Source of the DNA: Leifsonia sp. PS1209
Lineage (GTDB): Bacteria; Actinomycetota; Actinomycetes; Actinomycetales; Microbacteriaceae
Assembly (NCBI RefSeq): GCF_012317045.1
Contig: NZ_CP051154.1
Span: 1,798,001 to 1,862,000 of the forward strand
Direction: 5' to 3'
DNA length: 64,000 bases
Both the position numbers and the translations under genes were made by a program. Below are positions 23,724-32,676 of the stretch, one piece after another. Each line of letters begins with the position of its first letter. Within the stretch, counting starts at the first letter, position 1. Below the pieces are notes generated by a model. The model ran no database searches. It was given only the letters and a program-made list of their open reading frames with translations, and was not told the DNA's origin.

Positions 23724-26558
23724 TCAGTCTCTGTCGGTGGTCACCTTCTCGGCCTGCTGCAGGACTCCACGCAGGTTCTCGAAGTAGCCGGCAACGGCTT
23801 CGCGCTCAATCCTAATCTGGGCCAACCGCTCCTCGGCGTCCGCCACCAGGCGGCGTGTCCGTTCGTCGGCGTCCTCGATCAGCGCAGCTGCGCGTTCCTC
23901 GGCTTCGGCGACGATGGTACGCCCAGTTTCGTCCGCTTCGGACTTCGCCGACTTGATTGTCGTGCGCGCCTCGTTCTCGGCCTTCTCCGCCTCCGCACGC
24001 GCCTGCGCCGTGCGCTTGACGGCGTCGGCGAGCTGGGTGTTGGCCTCGTCGAGGTACTTCTGGGTCTGGGCGACCGCTTCCTGGTGCCGGAGCAGGTAGT
24101 CCTTCTCGGCCTCGTCGCGGCGCGCTTTGAGCTCGACGTCGAGGTCGATGCGGGCCTGCTCGATCTCGCGGGTGCGCGCATCCACGGTCTCGAGCACCTC
24201 GGTGCGCATCGTGGTGAGCTCGGTGTCGAGGGCGGACCGCGCCTGCACGGACTCCTGCTCGAACGCGCTGCGCAGGGAGGCGAGCTCGGCTTCCAGCGCC
24301 GTGCGTGACTCGGCGACCTCGGCGGCCAGGGTCGCGCGCGCCTCGGCGGTCTCCCGCTCGAGGGCGACGCGGGCCTGCTCGGTCTCCGCCGCGAGGTCGA
24401 CGCGGGTCTGCTCCGCCTCGCGCTGCAGGGCGAGGCGCTGCTGCTCCCTGTCGTTCTCCAGCTCGTTGGCGGTCGCCTCGCGCTGGTCGGCCAGGTCGAC
24501 GGCCGTGCGGCGGGTGTCCTCCGCGAGCGTGCTCTGGATGCGCTGCACCTCCTCGTCGAGGCTCGACTTGGTCTGCTCGACCTCGGCGGCGAGGGCGGAC
24601 TTCGTCTGCTCGACCTCGGCGGCGAGGGCCGACTTCGTGGTGGTGACCTCGGTGTCGAGGGCCGACTTCGTCTGCTCCACTTCTGCGGCGAGGGCCGATT
24701 TCGTCTGCTCGACCTCGGCGGCGAGGGCCGACTTCGTCTGCTCGACCTCCGCGGCGAGGGTGGTCTGGGTCTGCTCGACCTCGGCGGCCAGCTCGGCCTT
24801 GGTCTGCTCGACCTCTGCGGCGAGGGCCGACTTCGTGGTGGTGACCTCGGTGTCGAGAGCGGACTTCGTCTGCTCGACCTCCGCGGCCAGGGCCGACTTC
24901 GTGGAGGTCACTTCGGCGGCGAGCTCCGACCGGACGTTCGCGGTCTCCGCCGCGAGGGCGCTTCGCTCGCGCGCGAGCTCGTCGGCGAGCGAGCTCCTGG
25001 CCGTGTCGACCTCCTCGGCGAGGGACGCGCGCAGCTCGGTGGCCTCCGCATCCAGTTCGCGGCGCTGTCGCTCGGCGTCCGCGGCGAGGGCCGCCCTGGT
25101 CTGCTCGACCTCGGTGGCGAGCGCGGTGGCCGTCTGCTCGCGGTCTGCGGCGAGGGAGGCCGCGGTGGTCGCGCGGTCGGACTCGAGCTGCGCCCTGGTC
25201 TCGGTCGCCTCCTTTTCGAGGGCGGTTCTCGTCTGCAGGACCTCGTCGGCGAGTTCCTTCCTGGTGCGCTCGACCTCCTCGGCCAGGGCGCTCCTGGTGG
25301 TCGCCGCTTCGGCGTCGAGGGCGCTCTTCGTGGTGCTGACCTCGGTGGCGAGGGCGCTCTTGGTGGTGGTGACCTCGTCCGCGAGTGCGCTCTTCGTGGT
25401 CGTGACCTCGTCCGCGAGCGCGCTCTTCGTGCGAGTGACCTCGTCGGCGAGCTCCTGCTTCGTGCGAGTGACCTCGTCGGCCAGGGCGCTCTTCGTGCTG
25501 GTGACCTCGTCGGCGAGCGACGACCGTGTCTGCTCCACCTCGGCGTCCAGCGACGCCTTGGTCTGCTCGACCTCGACCGCGAGGGCCTTCTTGGTCTGCT
25601 CCACCTCGGTCTGCAGCGCGAGGCGTGTGGTCTTGGACTCGTTCTCGAGGTCGGCCTTCGTCTGGGCCGTCTCCGCGGCGATGGCCGCCCGCTGCTGCTC
25701 GACCTCTGCTGCGAGGTCCGCGCGCGCCTGGGCGGCTTCGGCGGCGAGGGCGTTGCGCGTGCTGGTCTGCTCCGCCTCGAGGCGGTCCGCCGTCTCCGCC
25801 ACCTGCCTGGCCAGGTCGAGCCTGGTCTGCTCGGACTCGCGCTCGAACGCCGCCCTGTCCTCCGCGAACGCGGTGGCGAGCTCGGTGCGCCTGGTCTCGA
25901 TCTCGCGGTCGAGCTGGGCGGCCTCTGCGCGAGCGGCCTCCGCCTCCCTGGTGGCCACGGCCTTGAGCTCGGCGGCCTCTCTGTCGGCCTCCGCGCGGAC
26001 GGCGGACGCCTCGCGCTTGCTGGTGGCCCTGACCTCCGCCGCCTCCGTGGCGACGGCGCCGCGGATCGCCGCGGCCTCGCGCATCGCGTCGGTGAGCAGC
26101 GTCTCCTTGTCCGCCCTGGTCTTCTCCAGCAGCTCGGCCGACTCGATCTGGGCGTCCTCGATGGCGGTCGTCGCGCGGGCCCTGGCGTCGGCCAGGATGC
26201 GCTCCGCCTGCTGGGATGCGGTGGTCTTGATCTTCTCGACCTCTGCTGCGACACCGGCGCGCAGCTTCTCCGCGTCGATGTCCGCCTGCGCGATCAGCCG
26301 GGTGGACTGCTCTTCGGCGACCCTGAGGGTGTTCTCCAGTTTGGTGCCGAGGCCGGAGAACGTCGGGCTGCCGACCTCCTCGATCTCGGCGTTGAGCTCC
26401 TCGACGCGCACCTGCAGGCGCTTGATCTCCTTGGTGGCGTCCGCGGCCTGCGTGTTCGACTTGATCAGGTCGCGGCGCAGCTCCTGCAGGGCCTTGTCGA
26501 CCTCGTCCTTGTCGTAGCCGCGGAAGACCTGGGTGAAGTTCGATTCGTCGGTGGCCAC
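23724..26558 (-). CDS. Giant hendecad-repeat coiled-coil protein, Scy/FilP-like polar scaffold candidate
   Basis: The 944-residue protein starts at GTG (26556-26558) after CAGGAG. Residues 8-21 (FTQVFRGYDKDEVD) resemble the DivIVA membrane-binding hook. A first coiled-coil zone covers about 35-213. Residues 214-785 are 52 uninterrupted 11-residue repeats with the consensus SALAAEVEQTK. A last helix zone (786-944) ends in EKVTTDRD. Eleven-residue periods favour a nearly straight or slightly right-handed coiled coil. The architecture (DivIVA-like start, hendecads, Ala/Glu/Arg richness) is that of Streptomyces Scy and its relatives, which organise polar growth. There is no membrane helix. TAGGAT at 26610-26615 (minus strand) may be the -10. 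The downstream AI-2E family gene may be in the same operon. Identity as Scy orthologue is an inference. Confidence 0.85.
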   Translation of the reverse strand: MATDESNFTQVFRGYDKDEVDKALQELRRDLIKSNTQAADATKEIKRLQVRVEELNAEIEEVGSPTFSGLGTKLENTLRVAEEQSTRLIAQADIDAEKLRAGVAAEVEKIKTTASQQAERILADARARATTAIEDAQIESAELLEKTRADKETLLTDAMREAAAIRGAVATEAAEVRATSKREASAVRAEADREAAELKAVATREAEAARAEAAQLDREIETRRTELATAFAEDRAAFERESEQTRLDLARQVAETADRLEAEQTSTRNALAAEAAQARADLAAEVEQQRAAIAAETAQTKADLENESKTTRLALQTEVEQTKKALAVEVEQTKASLDAEVEQTRSSLADEVTSTKSALADEVTRTKQELADEVTRTKSALADEVTTTKSALADEVTTTKSALATEVSTTKSALDAEAATTRSALAEEVERTRKELADEVLQTRTALEKEATETRAQLESDRATTAASLAADREQTATALATEVEQTRAALAADAERQRRELDAEATELRASLAEEVDTARSSLADELARERSALAAETANVRSELAAEVTSTKSALAAEVEQTKSALDTEVTTTKSALAAEVEQTKAELAAEVEQTQTTLAAEVEQTKSALAAEVEQTKSALAAEVEQTKSALDTEVTTTKSALAAEVEQTKSALAAEVEQTKSSLDEEVQRIQSTLAEDTRRTAVDLADQREATANELENDREQQRLALQREAEQTRVDLAAETEQARVALERETAEARATLAAEVAESRTALEAELASLRSAFEQESVQARSALDTELTTMRTEVLETVDARTREIEQARIDLDVELKARRDEAEKDYLLRHQEAVAQTQKYLDEANTQLADAVKRTAQARAEAEKAENEARTTIKSAKSEADETGRTIVAEAEERAAALIEDADERTRRLVADAEERLAQIRIEREAVAGYFENLRGVLQQAEKVTTDRD
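24204..25919. repeat. 52 tandem 33-bp (11-codon) repeats inside the coiled-coil gene
   Basis: Codons 214-785 form an unbroken ladder of 11-codon units. The best-conserved blocks are at 24567-24929 (units 31-41, mostly SALAAEVEQTK) and 25326-25523 (units 13-18, SALADEVTTTK types). Units 32-34 and 38-40 repeat the same three-unit pattern (AEVEQTK, DTEVTTTK, AEVEQTK), which suggests multi-unit duplication. Confidence 0.93.
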
Positions 26559-26744
26559 TTCATACTCCTGAAAGCTCGGGGGGTGCGGCGCCTGGCGTGC
26601 ACCCCGACGATCCTACATTTCAAGCCAGGGGCGCGCACCGGTGGACAGTGCATCCGTGGAGGCAATGGTTAGACGGCTCCCAGGGTGACCCGGTATCTTT
26701 GTGTAACTGTGCCTCCCGTCGTCTCCGGCACAGAAGGAGCTTGC

Positions 26745-28640
26745 TTGCGTTTCGTACTCGCCATCGTCGCGTTCGTCGTGGCGGCCGTCATGATCGTCGC
26801 GGGAATCGCCCAGCGCACGGTTTTCGCGCCCCCGTCGCAGATCGCCGCGACCACGACTGTCAAAGGCGACCCTCGATTCATCGTGATCGACGGCGCCGTG
26901 CTGAACGCACATCCCGGGCAGCAGACCCTGTCGGTGAGCGGTGGAGACGCCAAGTCGCAGGTCGTCGCATACGGCAGGACCGCCGACGTGAAGGCCTGGC
27001 TGGGCTCCGAGAAGTACGTGAGCCTCGGGCTCGACAAGACCACCGGCGACATCACGATGAAGACGGTCACCACCAAGACGACCGACGGCGAATCGACGTC
27101 GACGGCCACTCCCGCCCCGACGTCCACCCCGGCCGCTCCCGCCGACCCGGCGACGACCACCCCGGCGGAGGGCGCGACGACGGGCGACGCGGCCGCCACG
27201 CCGAACCCCAACCCGGCCGGCTCCGACATGTGGCTGGAGGAGTTCGACGGCGAAGACGCGCAGGTCACCAGGATGAACGTCCCGGACAGCATCAGCGTGA
27301 TCGTCGCCGGAGACGGCACGAAGGCTGCTCCGAACCAGATCCGCGTCACCTGGCCGGTCGACTCGAGCACCCCGTTCGCCTTCCCGCTGATCATCGGCGG
27401 CCTCGTGCTGCTGGTGGTGGGCATCGGCCTCTACCTCTGGGGCCTGTACGCCATCCGCAAGTCGCGTGGCCCGCGCAGGAAGGGCGGACCGAAGATGCCG
27501 AAGCTGCCGAAGGCGCCCAAGTACAAGCCGTCCAAGGCCGTCGAGGCCACCCCGAAGGGCCGTCGGTCGATCAGGCGCTCGATGGTCGCCGTGCCGATCA
27601 CGCTCGTCGGCGCCCTGGCGCTCAGTGGATGCTCGATCGGCTCCGTGCAGTCGTCCTCCGTCCCGATCCGCACGGCGAGCCCCATCACCACCGAGCTGCC
27701 CAAGGCCAAGGACCAGCTTCCCCCCGCCGTCACCGTGCCGCAGCTGGAGCGCATCGTGAAGCGCATCTCCGCGACGGCGACCACGGCCGACGCGAAGGCC
27801 GACCCGGCCATCGCCAAGCAGCGCTTCACCGGTCCTGCCCTGCAGCTGCGCGAGGCCAACTACGCCATCCGCGCCAAGAAGGCGGACGAGCCTGCGCTCC
27901 CCGCCATCCCGGCCAGCCCGATCGTGCTCTCGCTTCCGCAGGCCACGGACACCTGGCCGCGCACGGTCACCGCCGTCGTCGAGACGCCGAAGGACGCCAA
28001 CGGGGCGGCCCAGGCTCCTCTCGCGCTGACGCTGGTGCAGGAGACCCCGCGCGACAACTACCTCGTGACGTACGCCGTCTCGCTCGAGCCGAAGGCCAAG
28101 GTCCCGAACCTCGCACCGGCCAGCATCGGCTCCGCCGTCGTGCCGCCGGACTCGAAGCTGCTGAAGCTGCCGCCGAAGGAACTCGCCGCCGCATACGGCG
28201 ACGTGCTGATGAACGGGGACGCGAGCACGTCCGCCGCGCTGTTCAGCCCGGAGGGCGACACCCTGCGCACGCAGGTCGGCGCCGAGTGGAAGGCGCAGCA
28301 GAAGGCCGAGCTGCAGCAGAAGTTCGGCGCGACGTCGTCGCTCGACTTCACCAGCGCGGTCGGCGCAGGACCGGACATCGCGATGGCGACCAACGACTCC
28401 GGTGCGATCGTCTGGGTCAACCTCGAGGAGACGCAGACCCTGCGCGTCGTCGAGGCCGGAGCGGAAGTGGACGCAGGGCCGACCTCCGCCGCGCTTTCCG
28501 GAGTAGCGTCGTCCAAGACGGGCATCGCATCCACCTACGGATACCAGCTGGCGTTCTACGTGCCGCCGGCGGGCTCGTCCTCCAAGATCACCCTCCTGGG
28601 CTTCGCCCAGGGCCTCGTCTCAGCCAAGGAAGTCCAATGA
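26745..28640 (+). CDS. Three-segment membrane protein with internal lipobox
   Basis: The 631-residue protein starts at TTG 26745 behind AAGGAG. Segment 1 is a membrane helix (about 3-21), then an exported Thr/Pro-rich domain (to about 210). Segment 2 is a membrane helix (about 211-237) followed by a very basic cytoplasmic loop with RKSRGPRRKGG and RRSIRRS. Segment 3 is a third hydrophobic stretch (VAVPITLVGALAL) ending in L-S-G-C at 293-296, a classic lipobox, then an exported domain of about 330 residues. It reads like an N-terminal membrane protein joined to a lipoprotein precursor. The stop overlaps the start of the thioredoxin-TPR gene (ATGA). I do not recognise a known family. Confidence 0.78.
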   Translation: MRFVLAIVAFVVAAVMIVAGIAQRTVFAPPSQIAATTTVKGDPRFIVIDGAVLNAHPGQQTLSVSGGDAKSQVVAYGRTADVKAWLGSEKYVSLGLDKTTGDITMKTVTTKTTDGESTSTATPAPTSTPAAPADPATTTPAEGATTGDAAATPNPNPAGSDMWLEEFDGEDAQVTRMNVPDSISVIVAGDGTKAAPNQIRVTWPVDSSTPFAFPLIIGGLVLLVVGIGLYLWGLYAIRKSRGPRRKGGPKMPKLPKAPKYKPSKAVEATPKGRRSIRRSMVAVPITLVGALALSGCSIGSVQSSSVPIRTASPITTELPKAKDQLPPAVTVPQLERIVKRISATATTADAKADPAIAKQRFTGPALQLREANYAIRAKKADEPALPAIPASPIVLSLPQATDTWPRTVTAVVETPKDANGAAQAPLALTLVQETPRDNYLVTYAVSLEPKAKVPNLAPASIGSAVVPPDSKLLKLPPKELAAAYGDVLMNGDASTSAALFSPEGDTLRTQVGAEWKAQQKAELQQKFGATSSLDFTSAVGAGPDIAMATNDSGAIVWVNLEETQTLRVVEAGAEVDAGPTSAALSGVASSKTGIASTYGYQLAFYVPPAGSSSKITLLGFAQGLVSAKEVQ

Positions 28641-29632
28641 GCCAGATCCCGCCGAGCCCCACGAACCTGCGCGGAGCCGTCGACCTCACCTCGCTCGTGA
28701 ACCGGGCCATGACGTCCGGTCAGCCCGCAGCGGCCGGCGCGGCCGCCGGAACGGCACCGGCGGGGGAGCAGGGCGGCGACGTCGCCCTGCCGAGCCTCTA
28801 CTTCGAGGGCACGGACGCCAACTTCAACGACTTCCTCGACCTCTCGATGACCGTCCCGGTGGTCGTCGACCTGTGGGCCGAGTGGTGCGAGCCGTGCAAG
28901 CAGCTCAGTCCCATCCTGGACAGGCTGATCGCCGAGTACGGCGGCCGCCTGGTGCTGGTGAAGGTCGACGTGGATGCGAACCCGCAGCTCACGCAGGCGT
29001 TCCAGGCGCAGTCGATCCCCGCCGTCGCCGCCGTCATCGGCGGACGCCCCGTGCAGCTCTTCGCCGGGGCGATCCCGGAGCAGCAGGTGCGCGACGTGTT
29101 CGAGCAGCTGCTGCAGCTCGCCGCTCAGAACGGCGTGACCGGACGCGCGGCCGTCGACGGCGCAGCGGTGCCGGAGGCCGGAGACGCGGCGGAGCAGGCG
29201 GAGCCGACGCCGGAGCCGCTTCCCCCGCACCACGCAGAGGCGTACGAGGCGATCGAGCGCGGCGACTTCGACACGGCCATCGCGGAGTACAAGACCGCGA
29301 TCGCCCAGGACCCGCGCGACAGCATGGCCGTCGCCGGCCTTGCCCAGGTGAGCCTGCTCGCGCGGCTGGCAGGGAAGTCGCTCGACGAGATCCGCTCGGC
29401 CGGGGCCGCCGCCCCCGACGACGTGGACGCGCAGCTGCTCGTGGCCGACCTCGACATCTCGGGTGGACACGTTGACGACGCGTTCGACCGGCTGCTCACG
29501 TTGTTCCCGAAGCTCGACGCCGCGGGCAAGGACGCGGTGCGCACGCGCATCCTGGACTATTTCGAGATCGTCGGTGTGGATGACCAGCGCGTCGTGAAGG
29601 CGCGGGCTAGGCTGGCGTCGCTGCTGTACTGA
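28637..29632 (+). CDS. CnoX/YbbN-type thioredoxin-TPR chaperone
   Basis: The 331-residue protein has a low-complexity start (about 1-50) and a thioredoxin domain with Cys84 and Cys87 in LWAEWCEPCKQLSPIL. The cis-Pro region is QSIPAVAAVIGG. A helical tetratricopeptide-type C-terminal half follows (from about 222, AEAYEAIERGDFDTAIAEYK). CnoX-like proteins protect chaperone clients from oxidation; many lack the CxxC, but here both Cys are present, so thiol-disulfide activity is plausible. There is no signal peptide, so it acts in the cytoplasm. It is translationally coupled to the upstream membrane protein. Confidence 0.9.
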   Translation: MSQIPPSPTNLRGAVDLTSLVNRAMTSGQPAAAGAAAGTAPAGEQGGDVALPSLYFEGTDANFNDFLDLSMTVPVVVDLWAEWCEPCKQLSPILDRLIAEYGGRLVLVKVDVDANPQLTQAFQAQSIPAVAAVIGGRPVQLFAGAIPEQQVRDVFEQLLQLAAQNGVTGRAAVDGAAVPEAGDAAEQAEPTPEPLPPHHAEAYEAIERGDFDTAIAEYKTAIAQDPRDSMAVAGLAQVSLLARLAGKSLDEIRSAGAAAPDDVDAQLLVADLDISGGHVDDAFDRLLTLFPKLDAAGKDAVRTRILDYFEIVGVDDQRVVKARARLASLLY

Positions 29633-29699
29633 GCCGATCACCGGCCCCAGCGGCTTCCGCTCCTAACCGCATCGTATCGATCTGCCGGGAGGCCCCTGC

Positions 29700-30485
29700 A
29701 TGGCCCGCGTTCTCGTCGTCGGAGGAACCGGCCTCGCCGGTCGCGCCGTCACCAATGAAGCCGTGGGCCGTGGCCACGACGTGATCGTCGCCTCCCGCCG
29801 GGTGCCGGACGACGACAGCGAGCAGTATGTGCTCGGCGCCGTGTACGAGACGGCCGATGTCGTCTCCGGAGACGGGCTCGAAGCGGTGCTCGAGGGCGTC
29901 GACGTGCTGGTGGACACCACCAACGGCTCCGGCAGAACCGCCGCCCACGTCTTCGCCCACGGCTCGCAGAACCTATTGCACACCGCGGCCCGGTTCGGCG
30001 TGCACCAGGCCGTGCTGCTGTCCATCGTGAACGTCGATCAGTCCGGGTACAGCTACTACCGCGCCAAGGCCGCCCAGGAGCGCGTCTACCGGGAGTCTCC
30101 GCTCAGCACCCGCATCCTGCGCACGACGCAGTTCCACGACTTCGTGTCGTCGATCTTCGCGCGGGGGAAGGCGGGCGTCATCCCCGCTCCGTCGAAGACC
30201 AGCTTCCAGCCGATCGCGGTCAGCGATGTCGCCCGGCTGCTGGTCGACGCCGTCGACGGCCAGGGCGAGGAGGATTCCACGCTCACGGTCGGGGGCCCGA
30301 AGGTCGAGACCACGCGCGAGCTCGCGGAGCAGTGGAAGGCGGCGACCGGTGCGCGCGGCGCGATCGTGCCCGTGCGGCTCGGCGGTCAGCTCGGCACGTT
30401 CCTCCGGGCGGGCAGCAACCTGGTTCCGGATGCTGCCCTGCCCGGCATCGACTACGCCACCTGGCTCAGCTCGAACGCGGCTTGA
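29700..30485 (+). CDS. NAD(P)-binding Rossmann protein (NmrA/SDR-like)
   Basis: The 261-residue protein opens with [19 protein letters not shown], the GxxGxxG dinucleotide loop. [14 protein letters not shown] and a [17 protein letters not shown] stretch (YxxxK-like) follow. It is an atypical short-chain dehydrogenase of the NmrA or nucleoside-diphosphate-sugar-epimerase-like group. The start ATG 29700 follows GGGAGG. Its last 20 bases overlap the glgB 3' end on the opposite strand. The substrate is unknown. Confidence 0.85.
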   Translation: MARVLVVGGTGLAGRAVTNEAVGRGHDVIVASRRVPDDDSEQYVLGAVYETADVVSGDGLEAVLEGVDVLVDTTNGSGRTAAHVFAHGSQNLLHTAARFGVHQAVLLSIVNVDQSGYSYYRAKAAQERVYRESPLSTRILRTTQFHDFVSSIFARGKAGVIPAPSKTSFQPIAVSDVARLLVDAVDGQGEEDSTLTVGGPKVETTRELAEQWKAATGARGAIVPVRLGGQLGTFLRAGSNLVPDAALPGIDYATWLSSNAA

Positions 30486-32676
30486 GCCACAGGGCGCCGA
30501 GCGGCGGAAGCGTGACCAGCGCGGACGCCGGGCGGCCGGCCCAGGGCTCGTCCACCGCATCCACCACCCCGAGGTTGCCGACACCGGAGCCGCCGAACGC
30601 CTCGGCGTCCGTGTTCAGCAGCTCCTCCCACTGACCGGCGAACGGCAGTGCGACGCGGTAGCCCGTGTGCGGCGCGCCGGAGAAGTTCATCACGACGGCG
30701 ATCGGTGAGCCGTCCGCATCCTTGCGCAGGAACGACACGACGTTGCCCGCCGCGTCCGAGCCGTCGATCCACTCGAAGCCGGCCGGATCGTTGTCGAGCG
30801 CCCAGAGCGCGGGGGTGGCCTTGTAGACGGCGTTCAGCTGGGCCACCAGGTCCCAGAGGCCGCGGTGCGACGGCTGGTCGAGGATCCACCAGTCGAGGCC
30901 GCGCTCCTCGCTCCACTCCGACGGCTGCCCGAACTCCTGGCCCATGAACAGCAGCTGCTTGCCGGGGTGCGCCCACATGAACGCGAGGAATGCCCGCACG
31001 TTCGCGAGCTGCTGCCAGTGGTCGCCCGGCATCTTGCCGAGCAGCGAGCCCTTGCCGTGCACGACCTCGTCGTGGCTGATCGGCAGGAGGAAGTTCTCGC
31101 TGAACGCGTAGACGAACGAGAAGGTGATCTCGCTGTGGTGGTAGCTGCGGTACATCGGGTCCTCCTCGATGTACTGCAGCGCGTCGTGCATCCAGCCCAT
31201 GTTCCACTTGAGGCCGAAGCCGAGGCCGCCGGAGGAGGTCGGCTGGGTGACGCCCGGCCAGCTGGTGGACTCCTCGGCGATCATCACCGTGCCCGGATTC
31301 CGCTTGTAGGAGGTGGCCGTGACCTCCTGCAGGAAGCTGATCGCCTCCAGGTTCTCCCGGCCGCCGTGGATGTTCGGCAGCCATTCGCCGTCAGCGCGGG
31401 AGTAGTCGAGGTAGAGCATCGAGGCGACGGCGTCGACCCGCAGGCCGTCGACGTGGAACTCCTCCAGCCAGTAGAGCGCGTTCGCGACGAGGAAGTTGCG
31501 CACCTGCGAGTTGCCGAAGTCGAAGACGTACGTGCCCCAGTCCTTCTGCTCGCCGCGGCGCGGGTCGGAGTGCTCGTAGAGCGCCTGCCCGTCGAACCGG
31601 GCCAGCGCCCAGTCGTCCTTCGGGAAGTGGCCGGGCACCCAGTCCATGATCACGCCGAACCCGGCCTGGTGCAGCCGGTCGATCAGGTAGCGCAGGTCGT
31701 CGGGGGAGCCGAACCTGCTGGTCGGCGCGTAGTACCCGGTGACCTGGTATCCCCACGATCCGCCGAAGGGATGCTCGGCGAGCGGCAGGAACTCGACGTG
31801 CGTGTAGCCGAGGGCGCCGACGTAGTCGATCAGCTGGTCGGCGGCCTCCCGGTAGCCGAGGCCCGGCCGCCAGCTGCCGAAGTGCAGCTCGTAGATGCTC
31901 ATCGGGCCGGAGTGGGCGTCGTGGGAGGAGCGGTCGCGCATCCACTGGTCGTCGCCCCAGACGTGCTCGGAGGCGGTGACGACGGAGGCGGTGGCCGGGG
32001 GAGTCTCCGCCTGCCTGGCCATCGGGTCGGCCTTGCGCACCCACGCGCCGTTCTGGCCGAGCAGGTCGAACTTGTAGATCGCGCCGGCGCCGATGCCGGG
32101 GAGGAAGATCTCCCAGACGCCGGAGGAGCCCATGCTGCGCAGGGAGTGGCGTTCGCCGTCCCAGTCGTTGAAGTCGCCGACCACCCGCACCGCGCGGGCG
32201 TGCGGGGCCCAGACGGTGAACGCCGTGCCGCGCACGCCGTCGATCTCGCGGAGGTGCGCTCCGAGAGCCGTCCACAGCTGCTCGTGCCTGCCCTCGGCGA
32301 TGAGGTGGATGTCCAGCTCGCCGATGGTGGGCGCGAACCGGTACGGGTCCTCTGCGTCCCAGACGCTGCCGTCCGGGTAGCGGGCCTCGATCGTGTACGT
32401 GCCGGCTCCGATGATGTCGATGCCCTGCCAGACGCCGTGGGCGACGTGCGCGAGCTCGATGTGCGCGCCGGTCGACAGCACAGCCGTCACCTCGCTGGCG
32501 AGCGGGCGCAGCGTCCGGATGACCGTGATGGGGTCGGCGACGCCCGGCGCGCTGACCGCGTGCTGGCCGAGGACGGCGTGCGGGTCGTGGTAGCTGCCGG
32601 TGGCGACGGCGAGGAGCAGCCCGTCGTCGAGGGTGGGGAGCTCAACGGCTGCCGCGCCTTCGGGGATGGGACTCAT
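30466..32676 (-). CDS. glgB: 1,4-alpha-glucan branching enzyme
   Basis: GlgB introduces alpha-1,6 branches into alpha-glucan. The 736-residue protein has an N-terminal CBM48/E-set region (about 20-220, [21 protein letters not shown]) and the GH13 barrel. The barrel is marked by [19 protein letters not shown], the nucleophile Asp in [13 protein letters not shown], the acid Glu in MIAEESTSW, and [20 protein letters not shown]. Its ATG overlaps the glgE stop by one base (TGATG), so the two are translated together. In the GlgE pathway GlgB branches the linear maltooligosaccharides made by GlgE. A much longer open frame to 33705 lies inside glgE and is not real. Confidence 0.97.
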   Translation of the reverse strand: MSPIPEGAAAVELPTLDDGLLLAVATGSYHDPHAVLGQHAVSAPGVADPITVIRTLRPLASEVTAVLSTGAHIELAHVAHGVWQGIDIIGAGTYTIEARYPDGSVWDAEDPYRFAPTIGELDIHLIAEGRHEQLWTALGAHLREIDGVRGTAFTVWAPHARAVRVVGDFNDWDGERHSLRSMGSSGVWEIFLPGIGAGAIYKFDLLGQNGAWVRKADPMARQAETPPATASVVTASEHVWGDDQWMRDRSSHDAHSGPMSIYELHFGSWRPGLGYREAADQLIDYVGALGYTHVEFLPLAEHPFGGSWGYQVTGYYAPTSRFGSPDDLRYLIDRLHQAGFGVIMDWVPGHFPKDDWALARFDGQALYEHSDPRRGEQKDWGTYVFDFGNSQVRNFLVANALYWLEEFHVDGLRVDAVASMLYLDYSRADGEWLPNIHGGRENLEAISFLQEVTATSYKRNPGTVMIAEESTSWPGVTQPTSSGGLGFGLKWNMGWMHDALQYIEEDPMYRSYHHSEITFSFVYAFSENFLLPISHDEVVHGKGSLLGKMPGDHWQQLANVRAFLAFMWAHPGKQLLFMGQEFGQPSEWSEERGLDWWILDQPSHRGLWDLVAQLNAVYKATPALWALDNDPAGFEWIDGSDAAGNVVSFLRKDADGSPIAVVMNFSGAPHTGYRVALPFAGQWEELLNTDAEAFGGSGVGNLGVVDAVDEPWAGRPASALVTLPPLGALWLKPRSS

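Noticed and set aside
24127..26517. A 796-codon open frame antisense to the coiled-coil gene
   Set aside because: It is a mirror of the Ala/Glu/Thr-rich repeats (stop codons are rare in the reverse frame), gives a Ser/Ala/Val-only protein with no start signal, and lies entirely within the real gene.
26597..26744. A 1011-codon frame that joins the region upstream of the membrane protein to the thioredoxin-TPR gene
   Set aside because: Only its last 331 codons (from ATG 28637) are thioredoxin; the rest is an Arg/His-rich shadow of the membrane-protein gene in another frame.
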